A stretch of 64,000 nt of DNA from Thelonectria olida (lineage: Eukaryota; Ascomycota; Sordariomycetes; Hypocreales; Nectriaceae), in NCBI GenBank assembly GCA_020736575.1, contig JAGPYM010000021.1, positions 496,001 to 560,000 of the forward strand. Direction: 5' to 3'. How positions within the stretch are numbered: the first letter of the stretch is position 1; each line of letters opens with the position of its first letter. A model generated the notes under the pieces. It did no database searches. It was not told the DNA's origin and saw nothing but the letters and a program-made list of their open reading frames with translations. Of this stretch, positions 35,135-46,429 are shown piece after piece. The position numbers were made by a program, and so were the translations under genes.

Positions 35135-36382
35135 TTAAACAAGCTTCTTCCACTTGGCCCAACTCAGCATCAACATACTCGCCAAAGCGATGAAGCCACA
35201 AATCCCAAAGAAAGGACCAAGGCCGTCCACAGTTTGAAAGGGCACAAGAACATTCATACCCCAGATGCTGCCAATCAACTGGAGAGGTATACACACTCCC
35301 GCGACCAAGGTAATCTTCCCCAAAAACCGATTCGTCTTGATGTCCTGTGACAGCTTGTTTATGCGAAGTGTGGCGAGATAGTTGCTGTGTGCACGGCCAA
35401 GAATTGTTTCGAAGTGACCCAGATTAGCCGTCATGGTCAAAACATGATCCTGAACATCGTCCAAGTTCATGCCAATGTCTTTGCGTGGAGTCGTCGTCCC
35501 TGCCGTCGAAGCCTCGTCACAGCGTTTTGTGAGTCTGCGGAGAACATCTGCTTTATCGCCCAAGAGTCGCAGAAGTGCAGTGGACGTGTTTCGAGCCTGT
35601 CCCATTGACTTGAAAAACGGACGCGTGTCGGCGTCGCGAATGACGAAGACTTCGTCTTCAATAGTGTCAACATCCCTTTCGAGTTGGTGGATTGGGGGGA
35701 CAAACGAGTCGACAATATCATCGCTGCGAGGATTAGCAAATTGGCTTCGGCGAAAGGGTGTCAAGATTGGTGATTACATCAACGCATAGCAAATCCAGTC
35801 GCTATTCAAACCCGGGTAGTTTGTCGTAGCCGCAATTCTTGACCGGACGTGTAATGCATGATTATTTGGCGCGAAGCTGAAGCTGAGAGCCCCTGTCCTG
35901 AAGACGACAACATAAACGTTGAACGGTGCATATTCGACACCATCATCTTCTTGGACCGTCTTGAAAGAGCGAAAAGAAGCAAAGTAGTAGGACGGAAAGA
36001 TTTCAACTTTTTCTCCGCCTTCTTGGGCACCAATGTCTTCGGCCGTCAAAGGGTGGATGCCAAAGGCGGTGCAGATGGCGTCGACCTGCGCTTTTGTCGG
36101 AGCCGAGACGTCCAGCCACCAAAACCCGTCATCGGATCTGGGGAGCTCGTAATAGTCATGAGAGGCTGTCCTCGCGTTGAAGAGGCTCGTTAGATCGGCT
36201 CTTTCCACGATTGAGCCCTGAACGGAAGAGAAGAAGCTGAATTGACCCCTGTTACGGGTCCTGTCCGGCGTTACTTTGTTGAGGTCTTGCGGTTGCTGGC
36301 GAGAGATGAGGCCATGGACAAGGTCCAAATCAACCTGGAGCGGCGTGGCCAAGTCGTCTCTACCCATGTTGTGGGAGGACAT
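35135..36382 (-). CDS. CorA/Mnr2-like magnesium transporter
   Basis: A membrane Mg2+ transporter of 397 residues, with exons 36382-35778 and 35723-35135. The N-terminal cytosolic domain includes WWLDVSAPTKAQVDAICTAF, FGIHPLTAEDIGAQEGGEKV and FPSYYFASFRSFKT, typical of fungal CorA proteins. Long helices follow (LERDVDTIEDEVFVIRDADT, LRINKLSQDIKTNRFLGKIT). The pore helix and selectivity motif are LQLIGSIWGMNVLVPF, with Gly-Met-Asn at 357-359, followed by the second helix and a basic tail. It is shorter than yeast Mnr2/Alr, so it may be a divergent fungal CorA. An upstream exon cannot be excluded, but the ATG at 36382 opens a clean frame. Confidence 0.92.
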
Positions 36383-37316
36383 CGTGGCGAGTGCAGCTGT
36401 CGGTGACTATCTTCAGCATCAGTCATGGTTCGATGACGAGAATTTTTTGGTGTTTTGTTGAGTCCATGTTCGACGTCCGTCAGTTGAAGAATCTCAGTTT
36501 GAGTGCAGGAGGTAGAATGGAAAAGGGTTGGTCCCATGGCGTCCTATTATGTCATAGGCACTCCGAATTGACCATGTTTTGCCTGAGCGCCGAGCAAAGA
36601 TTTTCTTGTCTGGAGCCGACTAGCCGTGCGCTATGAGATTTTCGTGAAGGCGATCGGCTTCTCGGCGCGCGAACCAGGGCTAATTCCTCGGTGATTCCGT
36701 GCCACTGGGGTATTTAGTGTTCACCAAGTAAACATGTTTTCTGATTGTGTTGAATGCTCCTCAAACCTTAGCAGGAGGATGAGATCTCGCAGGCAAGTAG
36801 GATACTTGGATGGCTTATTCCGCAAGCATCTCTCGCCCGTCTTCGATGGCACATGCCGAGCGTGGGAGGCGGCCAGCAGTCGTCAGCACACACACGAATA
36901 GCCTGAGACCACAGTCCACTATTTATAACTGCGTGGACAAATCAGAAAATAGGCCTCTCCGTCTCTCCACAACTCCCATCTCAACGAATCAGTAAATTGG
37001 CCTGCGAGAAGCCCAGATTACATAAACCCATGAACGTAATCGTTCAAAAAGCCAACATTGCCTCACCAGTTCGTTCGATGGGCTCTATCCATCTCCAAGA
37101 TTCAGCTGGCTGACTACCAAGGGTGGTAGCAGTCAGCAATATTCCATGTCCCTTTTCACCCTTCTTACCACTGCGCGACTATTCATTAAACGATCAACGG
37201 GCACCTCGGTGCGTTACTGTGCCCGCCTCAACACACAATTGGTGCGTCAAAATTGAGTTGCTTGAGCTTGGCTTGTTCGCGGAGCATGCCCCTCCGCGAG
37301 CGCAGCTATTCAACAG
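36383..37316. other. Intergenic region
   Basis: This holds the CorA promoter and, presumably, an unresolved first exon of the zinc-finger gene that follows. I could not place that exon with confidence. Confidence 0.35.
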
Positions 37317-38266
37317 GCCTCCAATTATGATGTTCCGCATTCGACAGTGAACGATCTTGACCCTCTCGGACACGAACTCTGGCTCTATAATGACATTGGC
37401 TACTATGAAGATGCAACAACAGGGCCCTATGGATGTGATGACTTTGAACACTGCGGTGATGATTACCAAGGTGAAATCGATGTTACACACTGCCACACTT
37501 CTCACCCTGTCTTGTTTGACTCTTCTTCTGAAAGCCATTGTCACCCTCATACGATTCCCGACCTGTACAACGAATATAACCTTCCCTTTCTATCACCCCA
37601 GCCGGCTCATCCCGGACCATCGTCTCCAAAGTCAGCAGTGTTCTCACACTCTGAAGACTCCTCTTCCTCCGAGTCGCAAACGTGGCCGCATGAGTTTCTT
37701 TCACGTCTACCTTCTACCGATGAACCAACCGAAATCCCGAAATCGAACCCTTCTACCTTTGAGTATTGTTCAAGATGCCCCGAAAAGTTTTCCAATATTC
37801 ACGAACTAGCGTATGAGATCACTCGCCCTTTTCTAGACAATCCACTAATGAAAGGGTCACAAGCTCTCACTTGCTTGTAAGACATCCACGCCCTGCTTGC
37901 CGATGCGCCTGCGCTCGTTGCTCTGGGTTGCGAGACTCCAACAAATGGGAACCTATTTGTAGCGGGCCCTACCAATGTGCCTGCGGGAAGTTCGCAAGCT
38001 CCGACAAGGCTCGATTTAAACAGCATACTAGGCTACGAAGACGGTTACGGTGCAGCTGTGGCCGGGTTTCCCGGGAAGAAAAGTTCATGAAGCACTTGTC
38101 CAAATGCGACGGCGGAAGCGAGTCCTTTATCTGTTGGCGGCCCAGCAATAACAACAATAGCGATCATCGGTATGAAGTCTCAACAAGAAAAGAAATCATG
38201 GCCCACTATGCAAAATGCCCACGGCGGAAAAAAGGGCGGCCACGAAAAGCAAGGGATACCGGCTGA
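37317..38266 (+). CDS. Zinc-finger protein with a C2H2 finger split by an intron (5' end unresolved)
   Basis: A reading frame of about 298 residues, in exons from about 37317 to 37810 and 37864 to 38266. No ATG lies in frame at the start, so a first exon upstream is expected; a CAACAG acceptor at 37311-37316 is the likely junction. The first 140 residues are Ser/His/Pro-rich and acidic. The 53-nt intron interrupts a finger that reads CSRCPEKFSNIHELASHLLV-RH after splicing (C-x2-C-x12-H-x4-H), a perfect C2H2 pattern. That match supports the acceptor at 37863. Further Cys pairs and RFKQHTRLRRRLRC form a second Cys/His-rich module, and the tail is basic (RRKKGRPRKARD). It is probably a DNA-binding protein. 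Confidence 0.7.
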
Positions 38267-39060
38267 AACACTCTGGTTGATGGGTTGACGAGTTTAGCTA
38301 CTTGGAATCTTGATGATGAGGCCTTCGATCAGACTAGAAAATGAGCCAGTTTTCGTGTCCGGGAGGGTCCGTTCACTGTTGTGCGGGCAGCGAAGGCTTC
38401 TTATCAATGATTTTCAAGATGCTACGAGGTATGGGTCCCATAAAGAGAAGTGTTAGCCTGGGGTATGCCTCAAAGAGAATTGACACTAGGGCTGCGGGTT
38501 CATAGGTATACCCAGAACAATAGTCGTTCCAATGTTTCGTTTTCATATTGCCGCGTGAAGTAGGAGACGTTATGGGTGTCAAAAATCAACCTCAACAACG
38601 GCTCTGAAGAAAAAAAACGAAAAAAAAGTCGTTGAGCAGGTCTGGATTCTTTGGCTCGCTCTCACAGATTCGATTTATTCTTAGATCTGATACCTCTACC
38701 TCTCACACACAAATCTGGCTGCTTTTCGTAAGAGTCCTGGCTAATAATACCCCCTGAAAGAGTTTCTCATCCCAAAGCTCTTCCGCTCGACAACCCCATC
38801 CTCCCGCTCTCCTCCATGTTTAGACTTCCAGAGCAAGCGGTCATTGTAGCACACGCTCAAGTTCTCCTTCCAGACCAGTCCCTCTTTAGAGTGTACTTCG
38901 TATATTTGTGCGTGTCAGTTGGGTTATCAACTTATAGACAGTATTTTGTATTATTAAGCCGTATGTACCACCTCTTGTCGGAACATTTTATACAACAATC
39001 CCCCTAACTCTTCGCCATATATCTATGATTCGTTCGTAAATACGATGGAAAGCATCCAAA
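38267..39060. other. Intergenic region
   Basis: The 3' flanks of two convergent genes lie here, with a poly-A tract near 38,610. I see no gene. Confidence 0.4.
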
Positions 39061-40755
39061 CTAAATTGGCCCCTTGCCGTCCCGGAACACCTCGTCCGAC
39101 CAGGGCTGCGGTATCTCTCCATCCTCCTCCGGATCTTGACAGAGAGTCTCAAATTCCATCTCAGCCAGAGGGTCCACGACTGAATCAAGGAACGATCGTG
39201 GCTTCCTCCGCACCTTATCCGACTGGGGCGCCCAGTACGTGACGTTGCCACCTCCAGTCTTCACGTTGGCCAACGGAGCCAGCTCCCCAGGCGTCAGGCG
39301 CAGCGTAAGAAGCTGCCGCAGGTAGTTAAAGAACCACGTTTGGTCCCACCACCAGACGCGTCGTTCCTTGAGAGAGTTGACATGCGCGTTGTGATGCAGC
39401 AGCGCAGGGACAGCTTCGGTGAAGAAGTCAGCATAGAGCGGCATGTCGCCCCAGTCTGGACTCTCCGTGATGGCCTCGAGCGGGTTCTGAGCGGCACTGA
39501 TGTCATCTGGAACGCCTTGGAGTCGTACAGGAGAGATACCGAGTGCTGCCGAGTGCATATCGATTCCGGTTTTGTTGTTCAGTGTGATAATGACTCCGTC
39601 CTCCTCGGAGAAGACGGTAGGGATAGACAGCTCTTGTTTGTAGTCCATCCCTATGTAAAACTCGTGATCCTGCTGCGTCATGGCCATGGCATCGTCATCG
39701 GCCACATCGTGCTCCCTCCGCCACTTTCGCCACGTCTCCTGCTCGCCCAGAACCTCCCCCGTGACACCTTGCTCGCTGTACAGCTTCTCGCCCCTGCCGA
39801 CGGCGCTTTCGAGCTTAAATAGAGCACGGCGAAACATGCGTCTCAGGTCACCTGCTGGGCCCATGTAGGTTCCTCCGTTGATGAACCGAGGTCGCACATG
39901 GTGAAAATCAGTTTCGTTAAAGTTGTTGTCGGTGTCTGAGCCATAAAGGTCTACTCTCAGTGGGCTCTCGGGCAGCACGTCACAGCGCATGACCGAGCCA
40001 GCCTTGGGCGGTGGATAGCAGCGCTTCTGCGATGCCGTGATGATGGACTGTCGCATCGGCATGGGTGAGTCTCTGCCCCACTGCTGGCGCAACCGAGCAT
40101 TGGCTTTCGCGTTGATGTCGTGATATCGCCTCAAGAGAACTTCAGGCGGCAGTTGAAACCAGATATCGTAGCCGTCCGCAATAAGAACGAGGTCATCCTC
40201 TTTGAGCTTGTCGTCGGGATGAGCATCCTCGCGCAGAACGGCATCGAGATATCTCGTCACGCCGGGGATTTTGCTCATGGTCCTGCCATGGTCCCATTTT
40301 GTTATGTTGCGGAAGTCCACGCCCCAGTTGACGATGACGGGGGACGGGTAGCCAAGAGCAATAGCACTCAGCAGGAACTTGCAAAGGTTCGGGCTTGGTG
40401 CGGTGGCGGGGACGAGCACGACGAAACGCCGGTTTTGATCTTGAGGCGGATCTTGCAAATCCAGATTGAGCTCTCCAGGCTGTTCGGATGGTTGCGGCTG
40501 TTGAGGCTGCTTCGGCAGTTCAAGCTGCTCAGGTTGATGAGGCTGCGCCATGGTATTTAGTCCAGACCCTGATCCAGACTGGCCACCATGAGTCACGTTG
40601 AAGTAGGCATTCGTGTTGCTCATGGAAGAGAACAAAAAGATCATCACCAGCACAGCGATGGCAATTGCAACGAGGGCCGTGGGTCTCCCCCGCGGATGGG
40701 CTGGAGAAGTGCCCAGAGGCTGGTAAATGGTGAACATACGTCTGAGGGCATCCAT
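39061..40755 (-). CDS. Type II membrane glycosyltransferase-like protein (PLOD-type GT fold)
   Basis: A single-exon protein of 564 residues. Residues 27-44 form a signal anchor (ALVAIAIAVLVMIFLFSS) after a short cytosolic N terminus. A Gln/Pro-rich stem runs over about 70-110 (HQPEQLELPKQPQQPQPSEQ). The lumenal catalytic domain begins at FVVLVPATAPSPNLCKFLLS and has an aspartate-rich nucleotide-sugar site at LIADGYDIWF (Asp194, Asp197). The RPRFINGGTYMGPAGDLRRM stretch is like the lysyl-hydroxylase (PLOD) glycosyltransferase domain. Two N-glycosylation sequons are visible (NVT, NKT). It is predicted to reside in the Golgi or ER; the acceptor is unknown. Confidence 0.85.
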   Translation of the reverse strand: MDALRRMFTIYQPLGTSPAHPRGRPTALVAIAIAVLVMIFLFSSMSNTNAYFNVTHGGQSGSGSGLNTMAQPHQPEQLELPKQPQQPQPSEQPGELNLDLQDPPQDQNRRFVVLVPATAPSPNLCKFLLSAIALGYPSPVIVNWGVDFRNITKWDHGRTMSKIPGVTRYLDAVLREDAHPDDKLKEDDLVLIADGYDIWFQLPPEVLLRRYHDINAKANARLRQQWGRDSPMPMRQSIITASQKRCYPPPKAGSVMRCDVLPESPLRVDLYGSDTDNNFNETDFHHVRPRFINGGTYMGPAGDLRRMFRRALFKLESAVGRGEKLYSEQGVTGEVLGEQETWRKWRREHDVADDDAMAMTQQDHEFYIGMDYKQELSIPTVFSEEDGVIITLNNKTGIDMHSAALGISPVRLQGVPDDISAAQNPLEAITESPDWGDMPLYADFFTEAVPALLHHNAHVNSLKERRVWWWDQTWFFNYLRQLLTLRLTPGELAPLANVKTGGGNVTYWAPQSDKVRRKPRSFLDSVVDPLAEMEFETLCQDPEEDGEIPQPWSDEVFRDGKGPI

Positions 40756-42260
40756 ATCGTGTCACAGACTTGGCCTCTGGTTCTTTCTTGAGTGAGGCAG
40801 ACGGATCTCGTCGTCTACAGCAAGCAAGACGGCAAAATAATGACTTGTCTGGGCAGATCCGAGGTCGTGGGCGCAAATAATTAATTTCGTATGGCGAAAA
40901 ATCGCGTCGCTAGCTCCAATACGAGATCCACGCGTCGACCCCTGAGCCGGACTAGGAGTAGGTCGCACTCTTGATGATCTTGGCTGTGTTTGACTCTGCA
41001 GATCGTTGATTTATTCTTAATCCAGCGAGGCAGCTGTACATACTATCAGCAAGGTATAGTAACCAATTGTCTCCCCACTGTACACTTGCAGTTCCCGTTG
41101 CGCAGAGTAAGAACCGCCTGAACAGGCTGTCTCAATCTCTTCCGCCAAGGAGACGGAAATAAGAAAATGGGCCCTCATAAATGCTGGGGCGACTTTGCGT
41201 CCATACGGTCGCCGCCGTTGCCCCCTTATTTCTGCATTTGTCCCGCATTCAGTTGCACGCAAATCTATCCACTCCACTCTGTCACCGTAAATTACTCGAC
41301 TAGTTACTTGGCTATTGGTGCTTTGTCCCGATGCCTCTTCTCTCAATCGTGATAGCAGGCTTGCTGTTCCTTGGGTACACTTGGTCCAAAAGCCCCTCGG
41401 CCTTGAGCTTGGATCGATCGTCCACAATTGATAATTAATAGTACCCCAAGACGCCCGTAACAAAATTGCAAGATATCGCAGAACATCTTGAAGGACGGTG
41501 GCGATATTTGGAGGGTGTTGTTGGACAATAGAACGACTTCTCATCGTGCGAGAGAAGCTGGCGATCAGGTGGAAAAGCCTTGTGTGAGGTTGAAGCTCAC
41601 TGCACTTGAGCAATAGCCCCTATTGACTATCTATGAACCGACATCTCTTCTTGAAAGGGTTTAGAGTGATAGAAGTAGATTGAACGTCCAGCCGGGTTAT
41701 ACACGCCGTCTGACGGTAGCTCGTCTGGTCGCTCAGCCATCTTCTTCACAACCGTGTAAGTGACGAGTGCTTACCCATGTAGAGCAAGGGACGAAGTAGT
41801 ATCCGCCTTACGCATGCGACTTTGCATGGAGTAACTACCAATTCGACGTGTTTCTCAGACCCCTCCACTTGCGTCCCCCTGAGACAGCCACATGGCCGGG
41901 CCTGGCAAACCCGGTCAGGTCGACTTAGTTTCCCACAAAAGTGTACAATAGTGGGGGGACGGGGAGCTGGTCCTTTATTTATCACAATTGTGTAGAGGAC
42001 TGGAGGAGTGCCAGCTCTGATTGGAACGCCACTTCTCACAATCGTGCGGAACACACGCGTGCGACGTCGCCTCAGCACTCCGCTGGGGTTTGACTGGCAA
42101 TCTTGCCATGTTCCCCAGCAGGCTGGTTGGCATCATGGCCAAACTCATCTATATAAGCCTCTATCATTGAGTATTGTTCACTGTGAACTTTATGGACCTC
42201 ATGCTAATACTCTCAATAACCAATACCCAAGTCGAAATCCCTCAGTCTCGTTCCATTGCA
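40756..42260. other. Intergenic region between divergent genes
   Basis: This is 1.5 kb with promoters for the glycosyltransferase-like gene and the zinc-finger gene at 42261. A TATATAA box at 42150-42156 suits the latter. A 175-198-codon open frame lies on the minus strand (41017-41613), but it has no recognisable domain and is about what chance allows; I do not call it a gene. Confidence 0.4.
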
Positions 42261-43469
42261 ATGGTTTATTTCTCTCGCATATTTGGGTCCCGTTGTTGCG
42301 TCAACACAGAAGCTTCGCCAACCACCCAGACGCATAGTGCAAGCCTAGAGAATGCCGTCGCGGACCGCATTTACTGCTTGCCACATCGACCAGCTTCAGG
42401 CATAAGTGGTATGGCGGCCGAATCGCCCCCCGCATCGACTGCTCTGCCATCGTCAGGGACGAAGCGGACGAGATATGGACAACCAAAAATCCCATCGCCA
42501 AAGTCCGTGGACAGTCTTGACAGGCCCGACTACGGCACGATCTCTTCTCCCGAAACCGACCGAGAAGAGAGCCCCTCGTCGAGGTTTGACAGCGACTCTG
42601 ATGACAGTTTTTATATCAAAGGCTCTTATCAAAGCGACTCCGACGGTCAGGGAAACATTGATGTGGACGCTTTGGTTGGGCACAATAAATACCAAAGCGC
42701 GATACAGACTCTAGTCCAGAGGTCACACCTGGAGGCGGAGGCATGGATCTCCTCGGCGCGATATGTCCCGCCTCCCGACGACGACAATTCACGCCCTGGA
42801 AAGCGCTTGAGATCTTGTCCTGAAAGGCGGGGTTCCTTTGGCGTCCAGCAGGAGGAAGATGAGGGCGATGGCGAGCTCGTCATCGTTTCTCAGGTCCAGG
42901 GATACTTCCACTTGGCCTGCCCCTTCTACGTCCATGATTCGCAAAAACATCAGGCATGTTTGCGCGACCACCATCTTCAGTCTATAGAGGACGTTATCAA
43001 GCACGTTAGGCAGCATCACAAAAAGCCGCCCTACTGCCCAATATGCTTCCAGACGTTTGACAACCTCTGTGATCGTGATGTCCATGTTCGGGAGAGAGCG
43101 TGTCCACTTCGCGCATTGGACGACATTGACGGGATCAATGAGTATCAAAGGGGCCAGTTGAGAAAGATCGACGAGGTCGGCCTTGGTGAGACGAGGCGGT
43201 GGACGCGCATCTGGCGCACGGTCTTCCCAAATGTGAAGCCATCGCCATCGCCCTTCCTCACAGACGACTGCGGGCTGGCGGTGTCTATGACCCGGGATTA
43301 CTGGGGAGCAAACGGCAGGGGCTGTGTTTCGCAGTACCTAGCCGACGAAGGTCTACTTGGTGAGGACTCGCAGGATGAGGAGAGAGAACAAGTGGCTTTG
43401 TACAATAATGTATTGGAGGGATTGATAAGCAAGGTGAGTAATGAGCATCGGCCTGGTCAGAGTAAATGA
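42261..43469 (+). CDS. Fungal Cys/His zinc-finger protein (convergent relative A)
   Basis: A single-exon protein of 402 residues from this ATG. ATGs at 42192 and 42411 are in the same frame. I chose 42261 because a TATA box at 42150-42156 leaves too short a leader for 42192 and because of the gcaATGG context. The N-terminal half is Ser/Asp/Pro-rich and disordered, with acidic SRFDSDSDDSFYIKGS. The C-terminal module begins ACPFYVHDSQKHQACLRDHH, continues HVRQHHKKPPYCPICFQTF and ends VHVRERACPL, a double Cys/His module. A W..I...VFP segment follows. The same module is in the convergent gene at 43787. It is a likely nuclear regulator; the target is unknown. Confidence 0.8.
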   Translation: MVYFSRIFGSRCCVNTEASPTTQTHSASLENAVADRIYCLPHRPASGISGMAAESPPASTALPSSGTKRTRYGQPKIPSPKSVDSLDRPDYGTISSPETDREESPSSRFDSDSDDSFYIKGSYQSDSDGQGNIDVDALVGHNKYQSAIQTLVQRSHLEAEAWISSARYVPPPDDDNSRPGKRLRSCPERRGSFGVQQEEDEGDGELVIVSQVQGYFHLACPFYVHDSQKHQACLRDHHLQSIEDVIKHVRQHHKKPPYCPICFQTFDNLCDRDVHVRERACPLRALDDIDGINEYQRGQLRKIDEVGLGETRRWTRIWRTVFPNVKPSPSPFLTDDCGLAVSMTRDYWGANGRGCVSQYLADEGLLGEDSQDEEREQVALYNNVLEGLISKVSNEHRPGQSK

Positions 43470-43786
43470 AGCAGCTGGTATGAACTCGAGCATTGGAAAG
43501 GGGTAGGTATGTCCATGTGCTTCACAACGCCGAATTGACCAAATGGATAAAATGGCCTCAATATCACGAAACACATCTTATATTCATTAAGAAAAAAAAA
43601 AAAATTTTTTGTTCTAATCCAACTTAAAAAGACAAGAAAAAAGCTTAATTCTTTCCCATCCTTATCCAAAACAACGTTGAAAAGAGTAGCAGTAAGAACG
43701 AGACATCCCAGTCGTTAGGTACCTAGTCTAGAGATGAAGCAACGCTCACCAAGCCATTGTGCAATCATCAGTCCTCTTGTCCGTTA
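43470..43786. other. Short intergenic between convergent zinc-finger genes
   Basis: 317 bases of 3' flanking sequence with an A13/T6 tract near 43,595. I see no gene. Confidence 0.4.
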
Positions 43787-44953
43787 TCAGCGATCTTCGC
43801 CCAATCCATGCCCATTATCCGTATACAGATCAAAATCGCCATTGCCAAAACTGGCTGGCCCGTAGGGTTCGACTTGGTCGTCAGTGGTGCCCATATCGCC
43901 TGGCAGGAACGGCATTGCGCCGCCCATGTACCCAGGGTCCGCCATGTCGCCAAACCCCTGGTAGGAGGTTGAGCCAGGCGTAGCACCGAGGTGCGTAGCC
44001 TCCAAACTGCCGACCGGCTGATGAGTTTGCGGGTTCGACGACGAGGGTTGGAGCACACGGCAAATCGACGTGGCCAGGGAAGGGCAATCTTTCGGGAGAA
44101 TAAAACACCCATGTTGCGCTAGCAGGGTCGGCAGCATCGATTCAAGCCTGGGCTGTCCCAGTTGCAGAAGGGACAGCGCCCGCTCGGTTGTAACATCTTG
44201 GACGTGGGGGGACTTGGGTACAGCGCTGTGGGGGAAGAGCTGTCCGAATATCCAGTTCCATTTCTTCGTTTCGTCTTTCAGACCTCTGGGCATCAATTTG
44301 AGACGCTCAAAGGCTTCGACAGAGAGCTCAGGTGGTGGCTTCGTCACACAGCCGCCTTCGCGGCGGACATGCTCAATGTATGACTTCTCGGATTTCTCGT
44401 TGTTTGGGTTCCACTCGGTAAAGCAGTTTGAACAACGATATGGCGCGGGCGTGTCTGTGTGGCGTCGTTCGATGTGCTGCCTGGTACGATTGCAGTTCTT
44501 GAACTTGAACTTCGAACAGTCGGCGTGTCGCTCGGGATCCTTTTTGTAGAACGGGCAAGCCAAGCTCTCGGGAGTATTCGTAGATGCGCCGCAGGGGCTG
44601 GCCGAATTCAGCTCGTTTCTGGAAACCAGGGGGGTGATCTGCTCCTGATACTTGGGCTTCTTGGTGATCTCTTGTTCGCTTGCTGCAGGGGCTCGTTTCT
44701 GACCCAAGGTTGTTGATGTCGAGGGTTGGGCTGTGGGATGAGACTCTTTTGGAAACAACCCCAGAGGGCCCTGGTCTGTCCTTGCAGGTAGAAAACAGTC
44801 CATTGGTGCGATGGTAGTCGGATCCAGGCCCAAAGCCGCTGGGGCCGAGGCCTGGGCTGTGGGATAAAAGTCTTCGGCAAACAACGACAGGGAGCTCTGT
44901 TGGTTTGCGATCTCAACCTCATCTTCCAGCAGAGGGTCTCGGCACGACGACAT
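43787..44953 (-). CDS. Fungal Cys/His zinc-finger protein (convergent relative B)
   Basis: A single-exon protein of 388 residues from the ATG at 44953. The frame stays open upstream to 45271, but that part has a composition unlike the rest and would be 5' leader. The N-terminal third holds an internal repeat (AEDFYPTAQASAPAALG and PKESHPTAQPSTSTTLG). The Cys/His module matches the neighbour on the other strand: LACPFYKKDPERHADCSKFK, then HIERRHTDTPAPYRCSNCF and HVRREGGC. A KWNWIFGQLFP segment follows, again shared. The C-terminal part is Gly/Pro/Asp-rich and could activate transcription. Role inferred. Confidence 0.82.
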   Translation of the reverse strand: MSSCRDPLLEDEVEIANQQSSLSLFAEDFYPTAQASAPAALGLDPTTIAPMDCFLPARTDQGPLGLFPKESHPTAQPSTSTTLGQKRAPAASEQEITKKPKYQEQITPLVSRNELNSASPCGASTNTPESLACPFYKKDPERHADCSKFKFKNCNRTRQHIERRHTDTPAPYRCSNCFTEWNPNNEKSEKSYIEHVRREGGCVTKPPPELSVEAFERLKLMPRGLKDETKKWNWIFGQLFPHSAVPKSPHVQDVTTERALSLLQLGQPRLESMLPTLLAQHGCFILPKDCPSLATSICRVLQPSSSNPQTHQPVGSLEATHLGATPGSTSYQGFGDMADPGYMGGAMPFLPGDMGTTDDQVEPYGPASFGNGDFDLYTDNGHGLGEDR

Positions 44954-46429
44954 GATGGCTCGTTTTTGGGGGCGCGATAAGGTGAACGGGGGAAGGCTTT
45001 GATATGGCAGTAGGCGAAATTCGAACAGAACAAGAAAGCAGCGTACGTGATCTGATGGGACGAAAGTTGCAAAGGGAACCAAGAGAACACAATCGACGGC
45101 ATGCTGGGCAATGATTCTCAATATAAAGCCCAATTGGAGCAGTTCTGTCACCTTTGTGCATATTGGCTTGCCTTGGCAGCGCATCCTACAAACTCTTGCA
45201 CAGGGATGATTACAGTGGTGGCCGTAACGGCCGTATTGATGACCGTGGGCCCCAATAGCAGAGGTCGTCACGATTGTGAAGGCTTCACATTCGAGCGAGG
45301 CTCGACGGCGTGGATGGGAGGGGCCGGTCGTCCAGTTTTAGTAAGACGTCACAGTGTAGCAAATGCCACAACGGTGATTGCGACAGCGCACTTCCCCCGT
45401 CCCGTGCCGCCAATTGCTTCTTTTAGACGACCTGGGCAATCTATTGGGCAGAATGGCTTCTTACTCCTGCCTCACGACGCCTCCAGTCGAGACCCATCGA
45501 GTTCGGATCGTTTCTACGCCAAGACCCCGAAAAGGGACACTGGAAAGGTGCCAGCGGTGGAGAAAGCACAATATTGCGCCACGACCTCGCATTCAGTTGC
45601 TGCGAAGGCAGACTGGCAGACTGAGTGCTGGCGAGTGGCGACCAAAGCCGACCAGAAGGGATGTCGCGTTGGCAGGCTGGGTGCAAGTGGAAAACAAGAA
45701 ACACTTGGCCAACTCGCCAGGGCAGACTGCCGAGGGCTTTGCTATGCCACAGCAAGTCCGATGTCTTTCTTAGAACGTCTCTGACCTTGATTCAATTGAG
45801 GTTATCCTATTTTATCTCATTTCACCTCGAACCCCTTCTCAGCGCTGTGGGATACCCATAAGTTAGCTCATCTCACTCCCGGGCGACCAGTAGCTAGCAA
45901 GTAGGGGGTTAAGACTCGGGAACATCATCTACCTGCCATGCACTGGCCGGGGGGCTTCTCTTGTCTCAAAAGTTTTCCTGTTTCCACCCCTTGTATACAC
46001 CTCTGAAATGCTCGCAAGATACATCATCATCTTGCATGCCCTGTACTTCCTCTCATCGTTTCCCCAGGCAAACAAGCCTTGATCACCCGTCTCCCACATC
46101 CATGATTCATTCCCTTGTGCTCCACCCCTGTACAGCGAGTGCCCTCAAGCCAGTGTGTCGGGCTGATATAGACACTCCCCCTCAAGAGCACAGGGCCTCC
46201 AGCAAGTCGCATTTTCTCCTCCGTCTTCCAGAAGATTTCCGTCCATCTACAATTCATCCGGGGAGTTGTTACCCTTCCCCTTGTCGTCTCATTCTGCGTG
46301 TGGATGCAGTGTTTGAGGACCTCGGCATTAGTGCTAGTCCCAATGTCTTGATTGATTACCTCTTTCCCCGTCGGCCCCATGCGATATCCATCTTTTACAT
46401 TATGGTCATGGCAGTCACATTATGCTCCA
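44954..46429. other. Intergenic region
   Basis: This is the promoter of the zinc-finger gene B and a long stretch without a convincing gene. Several open frames exist, but none has a recognisable domain or good codon pattern. Confidence 0.4.

Noticed and set aside
41017..41613. A 198-codon minus-strand open frame as a gene
   Set aside because: About one such frame is expected by chance in the window, there is no domain, and the first ATG is 23 codons in.
44954..45271. Extending zinc-finger protein B by 106 residues to an upstream start
   Set aside because: The extension is Cys/Phe/Leu-rich and unlike the disordered N termini of this family; the ATG at 44953 fits better.
45101..45784. A 227-codon plus-strand open frame
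   Set aside because: It overlaps the leader of the zinc-finger gene on the other strand, has a non-ATG start and shows no recognisable protein content.
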